Source: Nitrospinaceae bacterium (lineage in GTDB: Bacteria; Nitrospinota; Nitrospinia; Nitrospinales; VA-1). From it: 64,000 nt of DNA. A program made the position numbers and the translations under genes. The stretch lies in contig BQJC01000002.1 of NCBI GenBank assembly GCA_021604505.1, positions 124,001-188,000 of the forward strand. The letters are read 5' to 3'. The notes under the pieces were generated by a model. That model was not told the origin of the DNA. It worked only from the letters and a program-made list of their open reading frames with translations, and searched no databases. This document shows positions 46,282-55,287 of the stretch, one piece after another; positions within the stretch are counted from its first letter, which is position 1; each line of letters starts with the position of its first letter.

Positions 46282-47070
46282 CTAGAACAACTCCCCTTGA
46301 AACACGGTCACCGCTTGCCCTCCAAGTAAGACCCGACCCCCATTCAAAGAAACCCGCACAAAACCACCACGCGATGACGCCTGGTAACCCAGCAATTCTT
46401 GCCTGCCCAGCCTAATAGCCCAGAAAGGCCCTAAGCTGCAATGCGCGGAACCCGTCACCGGGTCTTCATCGATCCCGGCGGCCGGCGCAAAAAACCGGGA
46501 GACAAAATCGAAATCTTTCGAATCCGCCCTGCTGGTCACACTGATCCCTCTTGCGGGAAATCTTTTTAACGCCTTTAAATCGGGCGTCAGTGCGCGAACC
46601 TGCGATTCCGATTCGACCTCCACCAGATAGTCCGTTCCATCCCAGCCGGTAAATTTTCCATGCCCTCCAAGCGCCTCCAGCAAACCCTTCGGCGCTTGAA
46701 TTTTTTCAACGGTGTTTGCCGGGAAATCCAGCTCAATCCATTCGCCTTTAAGACGCGCTGTCAACCGGCCGCTTTTTGTATCGAACCGGGCCGGCTGTTC
46801 TGGCTTCAATATGCCCGACTCCCACAATGCATGCGCACTCGCCAACGTTGCATGCCCGCATAGATCCACCTCCGTCGTGGGCGTGAACCAGCGCAAATGA
46901 AAAGCCTCGGCATCCGGAACCAGAAAAGCGGTTTCGGATAGATTCATCTCTTCGGCGAGATGTTGCATCCATTTCTCATCCCGTGGCTCATCCAGAATAC
47001 AAACCGCCGCCGGATTGCCTTTAAAAGGTTCCGAAGTGAAAGCATCCACTTGAATTATTTTTGCACCCAC
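46282..47070 (-). CDS. PhzF family isomerase
   Basis: 262-residue protein of the diaminopimelate epimerase-like fold. Signatures: opening IIQVDAFTSEPFKGNPAAVCIL, the catalytic Glu in MNLSETAFL, RWFTPTTEVDLCGHATLA and the C-terminal DEDPVTGSAHCSLGPFW. Many bacteria hold such enzymes of unknown substrate; phenazine synthesis is not implied, as no other phz genes are here. GTG start at 47070. It lies between glnA and glnE on the same strand, behind a terminator. Confidence 0.92.
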   Translation of the reverse strand: MGAKIIQVDAFTSEPFKGNPAAVCILDEPRDEKWMQHLAEEMNLSETAFLVPDAEAFHLRWFTPTTEVDLCGHATLASAHALWESGILKPEQPARFDTKSGRLTARLKGEWIELDFPANTVEKIQAPKGLLEALGGHGKFTGWDGTDYLVEVESESQVRALTPDLKALKRFPARGISVTSRADSKDFDFVSRFFAPAAGIDEDPVTGSAHCSLGPFWAIRLGRQELLGYQASSRGGFVRVSLNGGRVLLGGQAVTVFQGELF

Positions 47071-47152
47071 TATTTTTTATCCCTAAAGTGGCGCCATAAA
47101 AATCCACTAGAAAAAACGCACTTTTCCCAGGTTACCTGATTATAACCTGAAC

Positions 47153-47184
47153 AAAAAAGCCCCTTGGGGATATTCCCAAGGGGC
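47153..47184 (-). terminator. Intrinsic terminator after glnA
   Basis: A perfect 10-base stem GCCCCTTGGG/CCCAAGGGGC with a six-base loop, followed on the minus strand by six Ts (plus-strand A-run 47153-47158). It ends the glnA message before phzF. Confidence 0.9.
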
Positions 47185-47228
47185 CGGCAAACTTTTTCTG
47201 AACCCTGAACAAAAGCCAATCGCTTCGG

Positions 47229-48641
47229 TTAAACGTCGTAATACATTTTGAATTCCATGGGATGAGGCCGTAACCGAAGGTTGGCGATATCATTTTCCCG
47301 TTTGTAATCGATCCATTGATCGACGACATCCTGAGTGAACACATCTCCTTTGAGAAGGAAATCGTGGTCCTCTTCCAAGGCAGTTAACGCCTCATCCAGC
47401 GAATGGGGAAGAGTGGGAATTCCCGCGAGCTCTTCCGGACCCAACGCATAAATATTTTTATCAAGCGGTTCACCGGGGTCGATTTTATTTTCAATACCGT
47501 CCAGCCCCGCCATGAGCATGACTGAAAAAGCCAAGTACCCGTTGCACGAGGGATCGGGGTAACGCACCTCCACCCGTTTGGCCTTCGGGCTCGGAGAATA
47601 CATGGGAATCCGACAGGCCGCACTGCGGTTGGAGCTGGAATAGGCCAGATTGACGGGAGCCTCAAACCCTGGAACCAACCGTTTGTAGGAATTGGTAGTG
47701 GGCCCCGTAAAAGCACAGATGGCGCGTGAATGTTTTAGGATTCCGCCAATATAGTGGAGGCCCATTTCACTGAAACCCGCATAACCGTTGCCCGCAAAAA
47801 GGGGTTTGCCATCCTTCCAGATACTTTGATGGACGTGCATTCCCGATCCGTTATCTCCATACAAGGGTTTGGGCATGAAGGTGGCGGTTTTGTTATGTTG
47901 TTTGGCGACGTTTTTGACGATGTATTTATACCATTGCAAATTATCCGCGCATTTGACCAGAGGAGAAAAACGCATGTCTATTTCACACTGTCCACCCGTG
48001 GCAACTTCGTGATGATGGCACTCCATGGAAATTCCTACCTGCTCCATCAACAGCACCATTTCCGTACGAATATCCTGCAGGCTGTCCCCAGGAGATACCG
48101 GGAAATAGCCTTCCTTATGACGAGGCTTATGACCTAGGTTCGGGCCTTCATCGCGTCCGGTATTCCAGGTTCCTTCTACAGAGTCCACTTGATAAAACGA
48201 TTGGTTAGCGCCCATATCATAGCGAACGTCATCGAAAATAAAAAACTCAGCTTCCGGACCAAAATAAGCCGTGTCACCAATGCCAGTGGACTTCAGGTAG
48301 GCTTCGGCTTTTTGCGCAATATTCCGGGGGTCGCGGGTGTATTTTTCCTTGGTGATCGGGTCGACAATATTACAGAGCAAACTCACTGTGGGAGCCGCCA
48401 TGAAAGGGTCCATCATGGCAGTCGCAGGATCGGGAATAACCAGCATGTCGCTGGCGTTGATCGCCTGCCATCCACGGACACTGGAGCCATCGAACCCCAG
48501 TCCTTCATCAAAGAGATGCTCCTCAAACTCACTGACGGGAACCGTAAAATGCTGCCACGTGCCCAGAAGGTCCATAAATTTCATATCCACCATTCGGGCA
48601 TTATTTTTCTTCGCCAAATCCACCGCTTCCTTGGGGGTCAT
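47229..48641 (-). CDS. glnA: Glutamine synthetase, type I
   Basis: 470 residues. Makes glutamine from glutamate, ammonia and ATP. Signatures: DGSSVRGW, the PxxEFF ligand region ([10 protein letters not shown]), [35 protein letters not shown], and [11 protein letters not shown] with [12 protein letters not shown]. Adenylylation Tyr398 lies in [11 protein letters not shown], matching the E. coli Tyr397 site and the nearby glnE. A strong AGGAGGG ribosome site is 7 bases upstream. glnB is 171 bases upstream on the same strand, so a glnBA unit is likely. Confidence 0.98.
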   Translation of the reverse strand: MTPKEAVDLAKKNNARMVDMKFMDLLGTWQHFTVPVSEFEEHLFDEGLGFDGSSVRGWQAINASDMLVIPDPATAMMDPFMAAPTVSLLCNIVDPITKEKYTRDPRNIAQKAEAYLKSTGIGDTAYFGPEAEFFIFDDVRYDMGANQSFYQVDSVEGTWNTGRDEGPNLGHKPRHKEGYFPVSPGDSLQDIRTEMVLLMEQVGISMECHHHEVATGGQCEIDMRFSPLVKCADNLQWYKYIVKNVAKQHNKTATFMPKPLYGDNGSGMHVHQSIWKDGKPLFAGNGYAGFSEMGLHYIGGILKHSRAICAFTGPTTNSYKRLVPGFEAPVNLAYSSSNRSAACRIPMYSPSPKAKRVEVRYPDPSCNGYLAFSVMLMAGLDGIENKIDPGEPLDKNIYALGPEELAGIPTLPHSLDEALTALEEDHDFLLKGDVFTQDVVDQWIDYKRENDIANLRLRPHPMEFKMYYDV

Positions 48642-48812
48642 CGAGCCCTCCTTTTACAAAATAGTTTGATAAAAACCAATACAATGATTATCGGTAAATT
48701 TTTATTCTGGGTCTCCGCTTTCAGGAAGCGGGCGCCATCAATCGAATTCAGTCTGTCAGGGAGTTACAGGAAAGGAAAATACCGTATTTTTCAGTGAACG
48801 GCAAGTGTTGCT

Positions 48813-49536
<724 letters not shown>

Positions 49537-50184
49537 TTAGGCCGGCGATTCGCAGTCCGATGTAAGTTGGTTCAGACTATTTTCCAGTTCCTGCTGTTTT
49601 TCCCGAAGAGCGGGCTCACCACCTTGGCGGCCAATGTGCAGGGGGTTGCCAAATTTCACCGTGCAACGAGCAAAAGGCAGAGGCAGGATAAAACGGTCCC
49701 AACTGTTGAGAACCCATTTGTGCCGGGCCGAAAATGCCAGAGGGATCACCTGGGTTTCTGTCATTCCGGCGATTTGCAGGAGTCCCGGTTGCACTTTTAA
49801 ACGGGGTCCACGCGACCCGTCGGCAATGATGGCAATGTTTCCCTGCCGCCTCAGCACCTTGATCAGTGACCGGGCGGAGGGGACCGCTTTTTTAAAGGAG
49901 GATCCGCGAATCACCGAATATCCCATCAATTGTGCCAGACGCGCCAGAATATCCCCGTCCTGACTGGGGCTGATCAACAGGTACAAATCGGGCAGTTTGC
50001 GGCAATGATAAAAAATATAGAAAATCTGCCCATGCCACAGGGTGAGAATATATCGCCCGCTCTTCCCCCGGATATATCTTTCGCCTTCCGGATTTTTGTT
50101 GTTTATCCGGAGTGTGAAGCACCAAAGATGGAAGACGACAAATAAAAAATAGGGGATCAAATAATTATTGAGAAATTTTTTCAT
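49537..50184 (-). CDS. Lysophospholipid acyltransferase family protein (DUF374)
   Basis: 215 residues from ATG 50184, chosen because it lies at the end of lpxB with the natural N-terminus MKKFLNNYLIPYFLFVVFHLW. One TM-like helix opens it. The active-site block is TLWHGQIFYIFYH, and ISPSQDGDILARLAQLMGYSVIRGSS is the acceptor part of the DUF374 family. DGSRGPRLKVQPGLLQIAG follows. These proteins are thought to acylate lipid A-related acceptors at the inner membrane; the precise step is unproven. It overlaps lpxB by 20 bases. Confidence 0.85.
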   Translation of the reverse strand: MKKFLNNYLIPYFLFVVFHLWCFTLRINNKNPEGERYIRGKSGRYILTLWHGQIFYIFYHCRKLPDLYLLISPSQDGDILARLAQLMGYSVIRGSSFKKAVPSARSLIKVLRRQGNIAIIADGSRGPRLKVQPGLLQIAGMTETQVIPLAFSARHKWVLNSWDRFILPLPFARCTVKFGNPLHIGRQGGEPALREKQQELENSLNQLTSDCESPA

Positions 50185-51337
50185 GTCCGGCAGGCTGATC
50201 GAGATACTGGCATATGCTTTCCGCCACACGTTTCATCACTCCAGGTTCTCCCAGAGATTCGCGAATTTTTAGAAGCCGCGATTTCACCGCTTTCAACCGT
50301 TCAGGGTTATTGAGAAGGTCCACCGCTTCCTGTTTGATGTTCTCGGCATTCGCTTCTCCCTGAATCAATTCGGCAGCCACCGGTTCCCCGGCGACAATAT
50401 TGACCAGGCCGATCATCTCCGTGTCGATCAGGATTCTCGCCAGATAATAAGTGATCGGGTTGAGCTTGTAAACGATCACCATCGGACACCCCAGTATTCC
50501 TGCCTCCAGTGTGGCAGAACCGGACGCGATGATGACAAAGTCACAACAATTCATGACATCGTAGGTTTTTCCGGTGACGAGGCGAATGTCTAATGGGTTT
50601 CCGTTTAATTTCTGACGTATCATTTCAGGATCAATAGAGTCCGCAATTGGTAAGACAAACTGGCAATTTGACAATTCCTTTTGAATCTTTTCAGCCGCTT
50701 CAACCATCACCTGCAACAGAGACTGTATTTCATTTTTGCGGCTGCCCGGAAGCAAACCAATGATTTTTTTACCGGAGTCCAGACGAAATTCCTTACACGC
50801 AACTTCCTTTTCCATACTTGGAAACACTTTGTCGGCAAAAGGATGACCTAAAAACTCGGCGTCCACACCGGCATCGAGGTACAGGCTCTCCTCAAATGGC
50901 AGAACCACAAACATGCGGTTGACGGTTTCACGAATCTGTTTGATCCGCCCTTTGCGCCAGGCCCAGATTTGCGGACTGATAAAATAAAACACCGGAACGT
51001 TCGCCCGTTTGCACAACTTGGCCAGACGCAGATTCAGCGTAGGGTAATCGATGAGGATAGCGGCATCGTAGCTTCCTGAAGATATCTCCGCGGCCAGCTT
51101 GCGGTAAACTTTGATATAGAGCGGCAATTCTCCCAGAATTTCGATGGCGCCAACGGCTCCCATCCGTTCGATGTCAAAAAATGTATCCACCCCTTCGGAA
51201 CGCATTTTCTTTCCACCCATACCAAAAAACCGACTGTCGGGATGCAGCAAATTGAGAGCTTCCACCAAGTGGCTTCCATGGAGATCCCCGGAAGCTTCCC
51301 CGGCGACAATAAGTATGCGATAGGATTTTTTCGACAT
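50165..51337 (-). CDS. lpxB: Lipid-A-disaccharide synthase
   Basis: 390-residue GT19 glycosyltransferase joining UDP-diacylglucosamine and lipid X to the disaccharide. Opening ILIVAGEASGDLHGSHLVEAL and FGMGGKKMRSEGVD. The later blocks PVFYFISPQIWAWRKGRIKQI and LLPGSRKNEI are diagnostic, followed by ASGSATLEAGILGCPMVIVYKLNPITYYLARIL. Peripheral inner-membrane enzyme. It follows lpxI after a 49-base gap. Confidence 0.97.
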   Translation of the reverse strand: MSKKSYRILIVAGEASGDLHGSHLVEALNLLHPDSRFFGMGGKKMRSEGVDTFFDIERMGAVGAIEILGELPLYIKVYRKLAAEISSGSYDAAILIDYPTLNLRLAKLCKRANVPVFYFISPQIWAWRKGRIKQIRETVNRMFVVLPFEESLYLDAGVDAEFLGHPFADKVFPSMEKEVACKEFRLDSGKKIIGLLPGSRKNEIQSLLQVMVEAAEKIQKELSNCQFVLPIADSIDPEMIRQKLNGNPLDIRLVTGKTYDVMNCCDFVIIASGSATLEAGILGCPMVIVYKLNPITYYLARILIDTEMIGLVNIVAGEPVAAELIQGEANAENIKQEAVDLLNNPERLKAVKSRLLKIRESLGEPGVMKRVAESICQYLDQPAGHEKISQ

Positions 51338-51386
51338 TCAGTTTTTCGTAATTTATGGGAATACAAAAGAGACCTGAAACCAGGCA

Positions 51387-52202
51387 TCAGACACAAATCA
51401 CCGACAATCCGGCCCGATCGGCCATCTCCACAACCCTTGCCTGATCGACCATCATCACCCGTTCCGCTTCCAGAGCCAAAACCCTGGCCCCGCCTTTTAT
51501 GAGTCCCTCAATGGTTTTCGGCCCCACTCCCGGACTGTCAAAGCGGTAATCCTGATCGGTTCGACTGACCTTGACGACCACGGCGCTTTCCTTCGCCAGG
51601 GAGCATCCTCTTTCAATCGTACGGTCGGTCCCCTCGATCGCTTCCACAGCGATAACCGTCTTATTAGAAACCACCAGGGTTTGACCGATTTCCATGTCCG
51701 CCAGTTTTTTTGCGATCGGCAACCCAAACTCGACATCTTCCATTTCACTTTTGGAGGGCGGACGGCGCGATAAAATTTTCCGCGCGGGAAAAATTTCCCT
51801 TAAAAATTCACGTTGGTCAAGCACCTGGAACCCTTCCTTGTTCATTTCTTCGATGACTCCAAGCATGAGGGTTTTGTCTTCTTTATTTTTTAAATTCTTC
51901 AGAAACTTCAGCGTCCGCATATCGAACATCTGAAGGCGGAAAATAACACTTTTATCCACCTTTCCGAGGATCAACACATCCCGAATGCTTTCCTCTTTCA
52001 AGGTGCTTATTATTTTTGAAGTCTTACCGAGGCCGATGGAGTAGGATTTCTCGGCAAAGGGGGCCAGTTGCGCCTGAATGTCATCTGTGAACCCGATGGA
52101 TACGAGCCGGGCACCATTTTTTGATGCCTTACGCGCAAAATAGATGGGAATCTCGCCGGCACCGGCAATGAGGCCAATGCGCAACGGTTGGAGGTTGCTC
52201 AT
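51387..52202 (-). CDS. lpxI: UDP-2,3-diacylglucosamine pyrophosphatase LpxI
   Basis: 271 residues of the DUF1009/LpxI family, replacing the LpxH step found in E. coli. GLIAGAGEIPIYFARKASKNG opens it. KTSKIISTLKEESIRDVLILGKV, AIEGTDRTIERG and the C-terminal GVGPKTIEGLIKGGARVLALEAERVMM are family blocks. Produces lipid X. ATGA overlaps the end of the preceding oxidoreductase gene, so translation is coupled. Confidence 0.95.
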   Translation of the reverse strand: MSNLQPLRIGLIAGAGEIPIYFARKASKNGARLVSIGFTDDIQAQLAPFAEKSYSIGLGKTSKIISTLKEESIRDVLILGKVDKSVIFRLQMFDMRTLKFLKNLKNKEDKTLMLGVIEEMNKEGFQVLDQREFLREIFPARKILSRRPPSKSEMEDVEFGLPIAKKLADMEIGQTLVVSNKTVIAVEAIEGTDRTIERGCSLAKESAVVVKVSRTDQDYRFDSPGVGPKTIEGLIKGGARVLALEAERVMMVDQARVVEMADRAGLSVICV

Positions 52203-53173
52203 GCACCCGGTTTATTTCCAAGCTGATTGTAATTCTCGAGGATGTTCAAGGCGATCTCCAGAGAATAAAGCTCGCTGTCGACTCCCACTTTCCGGGGACT
52301 TCCATTTTTAGCGCAGTCGATGAAATGCTGGAGTTCCAGCTTGAGCGGATTTTCCTTATGAACAAAAATACGTTCCACCAGGGATTCCTGCTTGTACCTG
52401 AGCGATCCTTTACTGAGTTGATGCTCTGAGGAAGACTGCCTGTGAACATATATTTCCTGGTCGGTGTAGTCCAAAAGAACGTAAGAATCCTTCTGCGTGA
52501 CTGAAAGGGTTCTTTCTTTATTCTGCGATGCGCGGCTGGCGACAATGCTTGCTATGCATCCGTTTTCAAATTCCAGTTGCACGCTCACTAAATCATCTTT
52601 CTTGGAAAAAACAGATGTCCCCAGCACGTGAGTTTTTACAACCTTGGAATTGATGAGGTTTAGAATAATATCAATATCGTGGATCATGACGTCAAGCACG
52701 ACCCCATCATCCTTGATCCGTTCATTAAAAGAACTCATCCGCTTGCATTCCACATAAATCGGATCGGACACAATTTTATGAAGTTCCTGAACCGCACCGT
52801 TGAACCGCTCGATATGGCCAACATGAAGGGTCAACCCTTTATCAGTTGCAAGGTCAAAAAGTTCTCTCGCCTGGTCCAGGTTATCGGCGCAAGGTTTCTC
52901 CAGAAGCGCATGGGTTCCTGCAATAAGAGAATCTTTGGCAACGGAATAATGCAATGAAGTGGGAACGGCAATGACAACCACATCCACTTTTTCGAAGATA
53001 TCCCGGTAGTCGGTATAATAAGAACAACCAAAGTTTTTGGCGATGGAGCGGGCCCGGTCCTCATCAATATCCACCACCCCGACAAGGGTGACTTCACTCA
53101 TTTCCGATAAGACACCGACATGATACTCTCCCATTTTGCCCACACCGATAACGCCTGCTTTGACCTCACCCAT
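52199..53173 (-). CDS. Gfo/Idh/MocA oxidoreductase inside the lipid A operon
   Basis: 324 residues. The NAD-binding Rossmann VGVIGKM-type opening is AGVIGVGKMGEYHVGVLS. EKPCADNLDQARELFDLA is the conserved EKP region. The substrate domain has DVMIHDIDIILNLI. The family is NAD-dependent oxidation or epimerisation of sugars. In other bacteria a related enzyme, GnnA, with aminotransferase GnnB, makes the 3-amino UDP-sugar for amide-linked lipid A. No GnnB is in the window. lpxA stop and this ATG overlap by one base, and lpxI overlaps its end. GnnA-like function is inference. Confidence 0.9.
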   Translation of the reverse strand: MGEVKAGVIGVGKMGEYHVGVLSEMSEVTLVGVVDIDEDRARSIAKNFGCSYYTDYRDIFEKVDVVVIAVPTSLHYSVAKDSLIAGTHALLEKPCADNLDQARELFDLATDKGLTLHVGHIERFNGAVQELHKIVSDPIYVECKRMSSFNERIKDDGVVLDVMIHDIDIILNLINSKVVKTHVLGTSVFSKKDDLVSVQLEFENGCIASIVASRASQNKERTLSVTQKDSYVLLDYTDQEIYVHRQSSSEHQLSKGSLRYKQESLVERIFVHKENPLKLELQHFIDCAKNGSPRKVGVDSELYSLEIALNILENYNQLGNKPGA

Positions 53174-53943
53174 TATTTCGTAATTCCTCGCGATGATTGT
53201 TTTATGAAGTGGATAAGATATCGAATTTCGTCCAGCATTTCAATTTCTGCTTCGATTTTTTCAATGGCCTGCGACGTATTGTGCTCGGGATCCAGCAGAA
53301 TCTTCAATGCTTTTTTCAAGGCGGCCCTTACCGGAGGTTTTACATCCCGCCTCCTAAGGCCCACCGAATTGGTACTGACCAACCGGGCCGGTGCGCCTTC
53401 GACAAGGGAAAAGGGTAGAATATCTTTACTGACAGCGGCTTTACCGCCCACCATCGCAAACTTTCCGATGCGGACAAATTGATGCACCCCCACCTGACCG
53501 GATACAAACGCGTGGTCTTCCACTTCAACATGCCCCGACAACCCGGTATAATTTACGATCACAACGTGGTCACCTATTTGGCAGTCGTGCGCGACATGCA
53601 CGTAGTTCATGAGCATGCAGTGATCGCCAATCTTCGTCTTCTGGGATTCCTTCGCCCCACGGTGAATGGTCACGAATTCGCGAATGACCGTACCATCGCC
53701 GATTTCCACAGATGAGGAAATGTCCCTAAAGTTCAAAATCTGCGGATCGCCCCCAATAGAGGCGCCTTGAAAAATCCGGCAATCGCGGCCGATCACCGAA
53801 TTTTGAAAGACCACAACGTGGGAGCCGATTTCGGTGTCGTCGCCAATGGTCACATTGGGCCCGAGAATTGAAAACGCCCCTACGGAAACATTTTTACCCA
53901 AAGACACACGCGAATCGATCTCAGCACTCTTATGAATTGTCAC
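53173..53943 (-). CDS. lpxA: UDP-N-acetylglucosamine acyltransferase
   Basis: 256 residues from GTG 53943 (reads MTIHKSAEIDSR), the natural LpxA N-terminus; the longer frame to 54033 is not LpxA-like. Hexapeptide repeats of a left-handed beta-helix occupy most of it. The catalytic His is in MNYVHVAHDCQIG. The Gly that sets acyl length in E. coli is kept in AMVGGKA. It attaches the first hydroxyacyl chain to the sugar nucleotide. fabZ lies directly upstream on the strand, the usual pairing. Confidence 0.96.
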   Translation of the reverse strand: MTIHKSAEIDSRVSLGKNVSVGAFSILGPNVTIGDDTEIGSHVVVFQNSVIGRDCRIFQGASIGGDPQILNFRDISSSVEIGDGTVIREFVTIHRGAKESQKTKIGDHCMLMNYVHVAHDCQIGDHVVIVNYTGLSGHVEVEDHAFVSGQVGVHQFVRIGKFAMVGGKAAVSKDILPFSLVEGAPARLVSTNSVGLRRRDVKPPVRAALKKALKILLDPEHNTSQAIEKIEAEIEMLDEIRYLIHFIKQSSRGITK

Positions 53944-54046
53944 CTTAAACGACTCTGAGAGGTTGCTCTTTGATGAAGAAGTCCAAACCCGCCGGGAACA
54001 CACACGTGGTGGGGACGGTAGGGATAATAGCAATCAATAGGGGGTT

Positions 54047-54481
54047 CTATTCAGTTTTCCCCAACATCGCCTGTAAAGTGCATTCAGTAGCCAGCGTCTC
54101 GCCGACGTAGGCCTCAGCTTGAAACCGGAATATAGTTCCTCTCTGTTTGAGCTTGTTCAATTCCAACCGTAACTGATCCCCCGGAACCACAGGTTTGCGG
54201 AATTTGGCGCCGTCGATCCCCGTAAAAAAAACGGAACCATGCCCTTCTTTCTTAAGAATTTTTAGGGCCAGAATGCACGCGACCTGGGCCAGAGCTTCAA
54301 TGATCAACACTCCCGGCATCACTGGATACTCGGGGAAATGCCCTTGGAAAAAGGGCTCATCGGCAGTCACGTTCTTGATCCCCACAATTCGGGATTCCAT
54401 ATCACACTCAGTCACTCGATCGACCAACAAAAAAGGATAGCGATGGGGAATGATGCGTTTAATTTCATTTATGTCCATCAT
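54047..54481 (-). CDS. fabZ: 3-hydroxyacyl-ACP dehydratase
   Basis: 144-residue hot-dog enzyme of fatty acid elongation. Signatures: IPHRYPFLLVDRV, the catalytic His in GHFPEYPVMPG and Glu in IIEALAQVACI. ATG at 54481 or 54478. Sits between skp and lpxA where lpxD would also be expected; lpxD is absent here, with only 127 bases to skp. Confidence 0.96.
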   Translation of the reverse strand: MMDINEIKRIIPHRYPFLLVDRVTECDMESRIVGIKNVTADEPFFQGHFPEYPVMPGVLIIEALAQVACILALKILKKEGHGSVFFTGIDGAKFRKPVVPGDQLRLELNKLKQRGTIFRFQAEAYVGETLATECTLQAMLGKTE

Positions 54482-54608
54482 GGCAAAAAATAAATCTACA
54501 AAGAGGTGTTAGGTAAATATGAATTTTTTAAATCGCAACCCATCCGGGCTTTATTATTGATTGCAACCCCAAAAGTTCTCGTATCAGCCCGGTTCATTCT
54601 CGGCAAAT

Positions 54609-55151
54609 TTATTTGTATTTCATATCGTAGGCTTTGACAGCCAAATTGGTGAGGTCGTTTCCCTGGTCGTGGTAGAGAACCGATTTTTTCTCTAATATCA
54701 TGGTGTATTTACGGTCTTTGCCTAATTTTTGGATGACTTCTATCATTTGTTGTAAAAATTTCCGGGTCATTTCTTTTTCTTTTTTTCCGAATTCATTGTT
54801 TTGGTCTTCCACGTAGCGCTCGAACGCGACTTTTTCTTTTCTGAAGTCATCTTCCTTCTTCTTCTTTAGTTTCGGGTCCAAAATAAAACTTTGCTTATTC
54901 AGATCCTCTAACATCTTTTTGATCTTTTTTTCTTTTTTGGAAATCAAACCTTTTTGCTGTTGAAAATTGGCTTTGAAAGCAGCGAATCCCTTTTTCCAAT
55001 CTTTGGTACTGGAGATAGCCTTCTGAACATCAATAAAACCAATTTTTGATTCCGCGGCCATCGCCGTATTCAGTGTCAACAACCATGCCAATGCCGTGAT
55101 CGACAAAAGGCAGCCAAGCTTTTTCCTGAACTGAATCATTATGAACTGCAT
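54609..55151 (-). CDS. skp: Periplasmic chaperone Skp/OmpH
   Basis: 180 residues. ATG 55151 has AGAGGGA 8 bases upstream. Signal peptide ends MAA before ESKIGFIDVQKAI, the family's conserved N-terminus. The rest is a long charged coiled-coil arm rich in Lys and Glu (KEKKIKKMLEDLNKQ, EDDFRKEKVAFERYVEDQNN). Holds unfolded outer-membrane proteins on their way to BamA, whose gene is next to it. Confidence 0.93.
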   Translation of the reverse strand: MQFIMIQFRKKLGCLLSITALAWLLTLNTAMAAESKIGFIDVQKAISSTKDWKKGFAAFKANFQQQKGLISKKEKKIKKMLEDLNKQSFILDPKLKKKKEDDFRKEKVAFERYVEDQNNEFGKKEKEMTRKFLQQMIEVIQKLGKDRKYTMILEKKSVLYHDQGNDLTNLAVKAYDMKYK

Positions 55152-55287
55152 GAATATTGTCCCTCTAAAAATAGAAATACTGGATGGTAATAAACTAAGG
55201 ACCTCAAACGTTTACTGTTTTTTCTTTCTACCGATCCTCCTGGATAAAGACCGGCTCATTATCATATTTGAATGGCTTGCGGCGTTC

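Noticed and set aside
46282-47070. PhzF gene as evidence of phenazine production
   Set aside because: No other phenazine genes are present, and PhzF-like proteins are common without phenazines.
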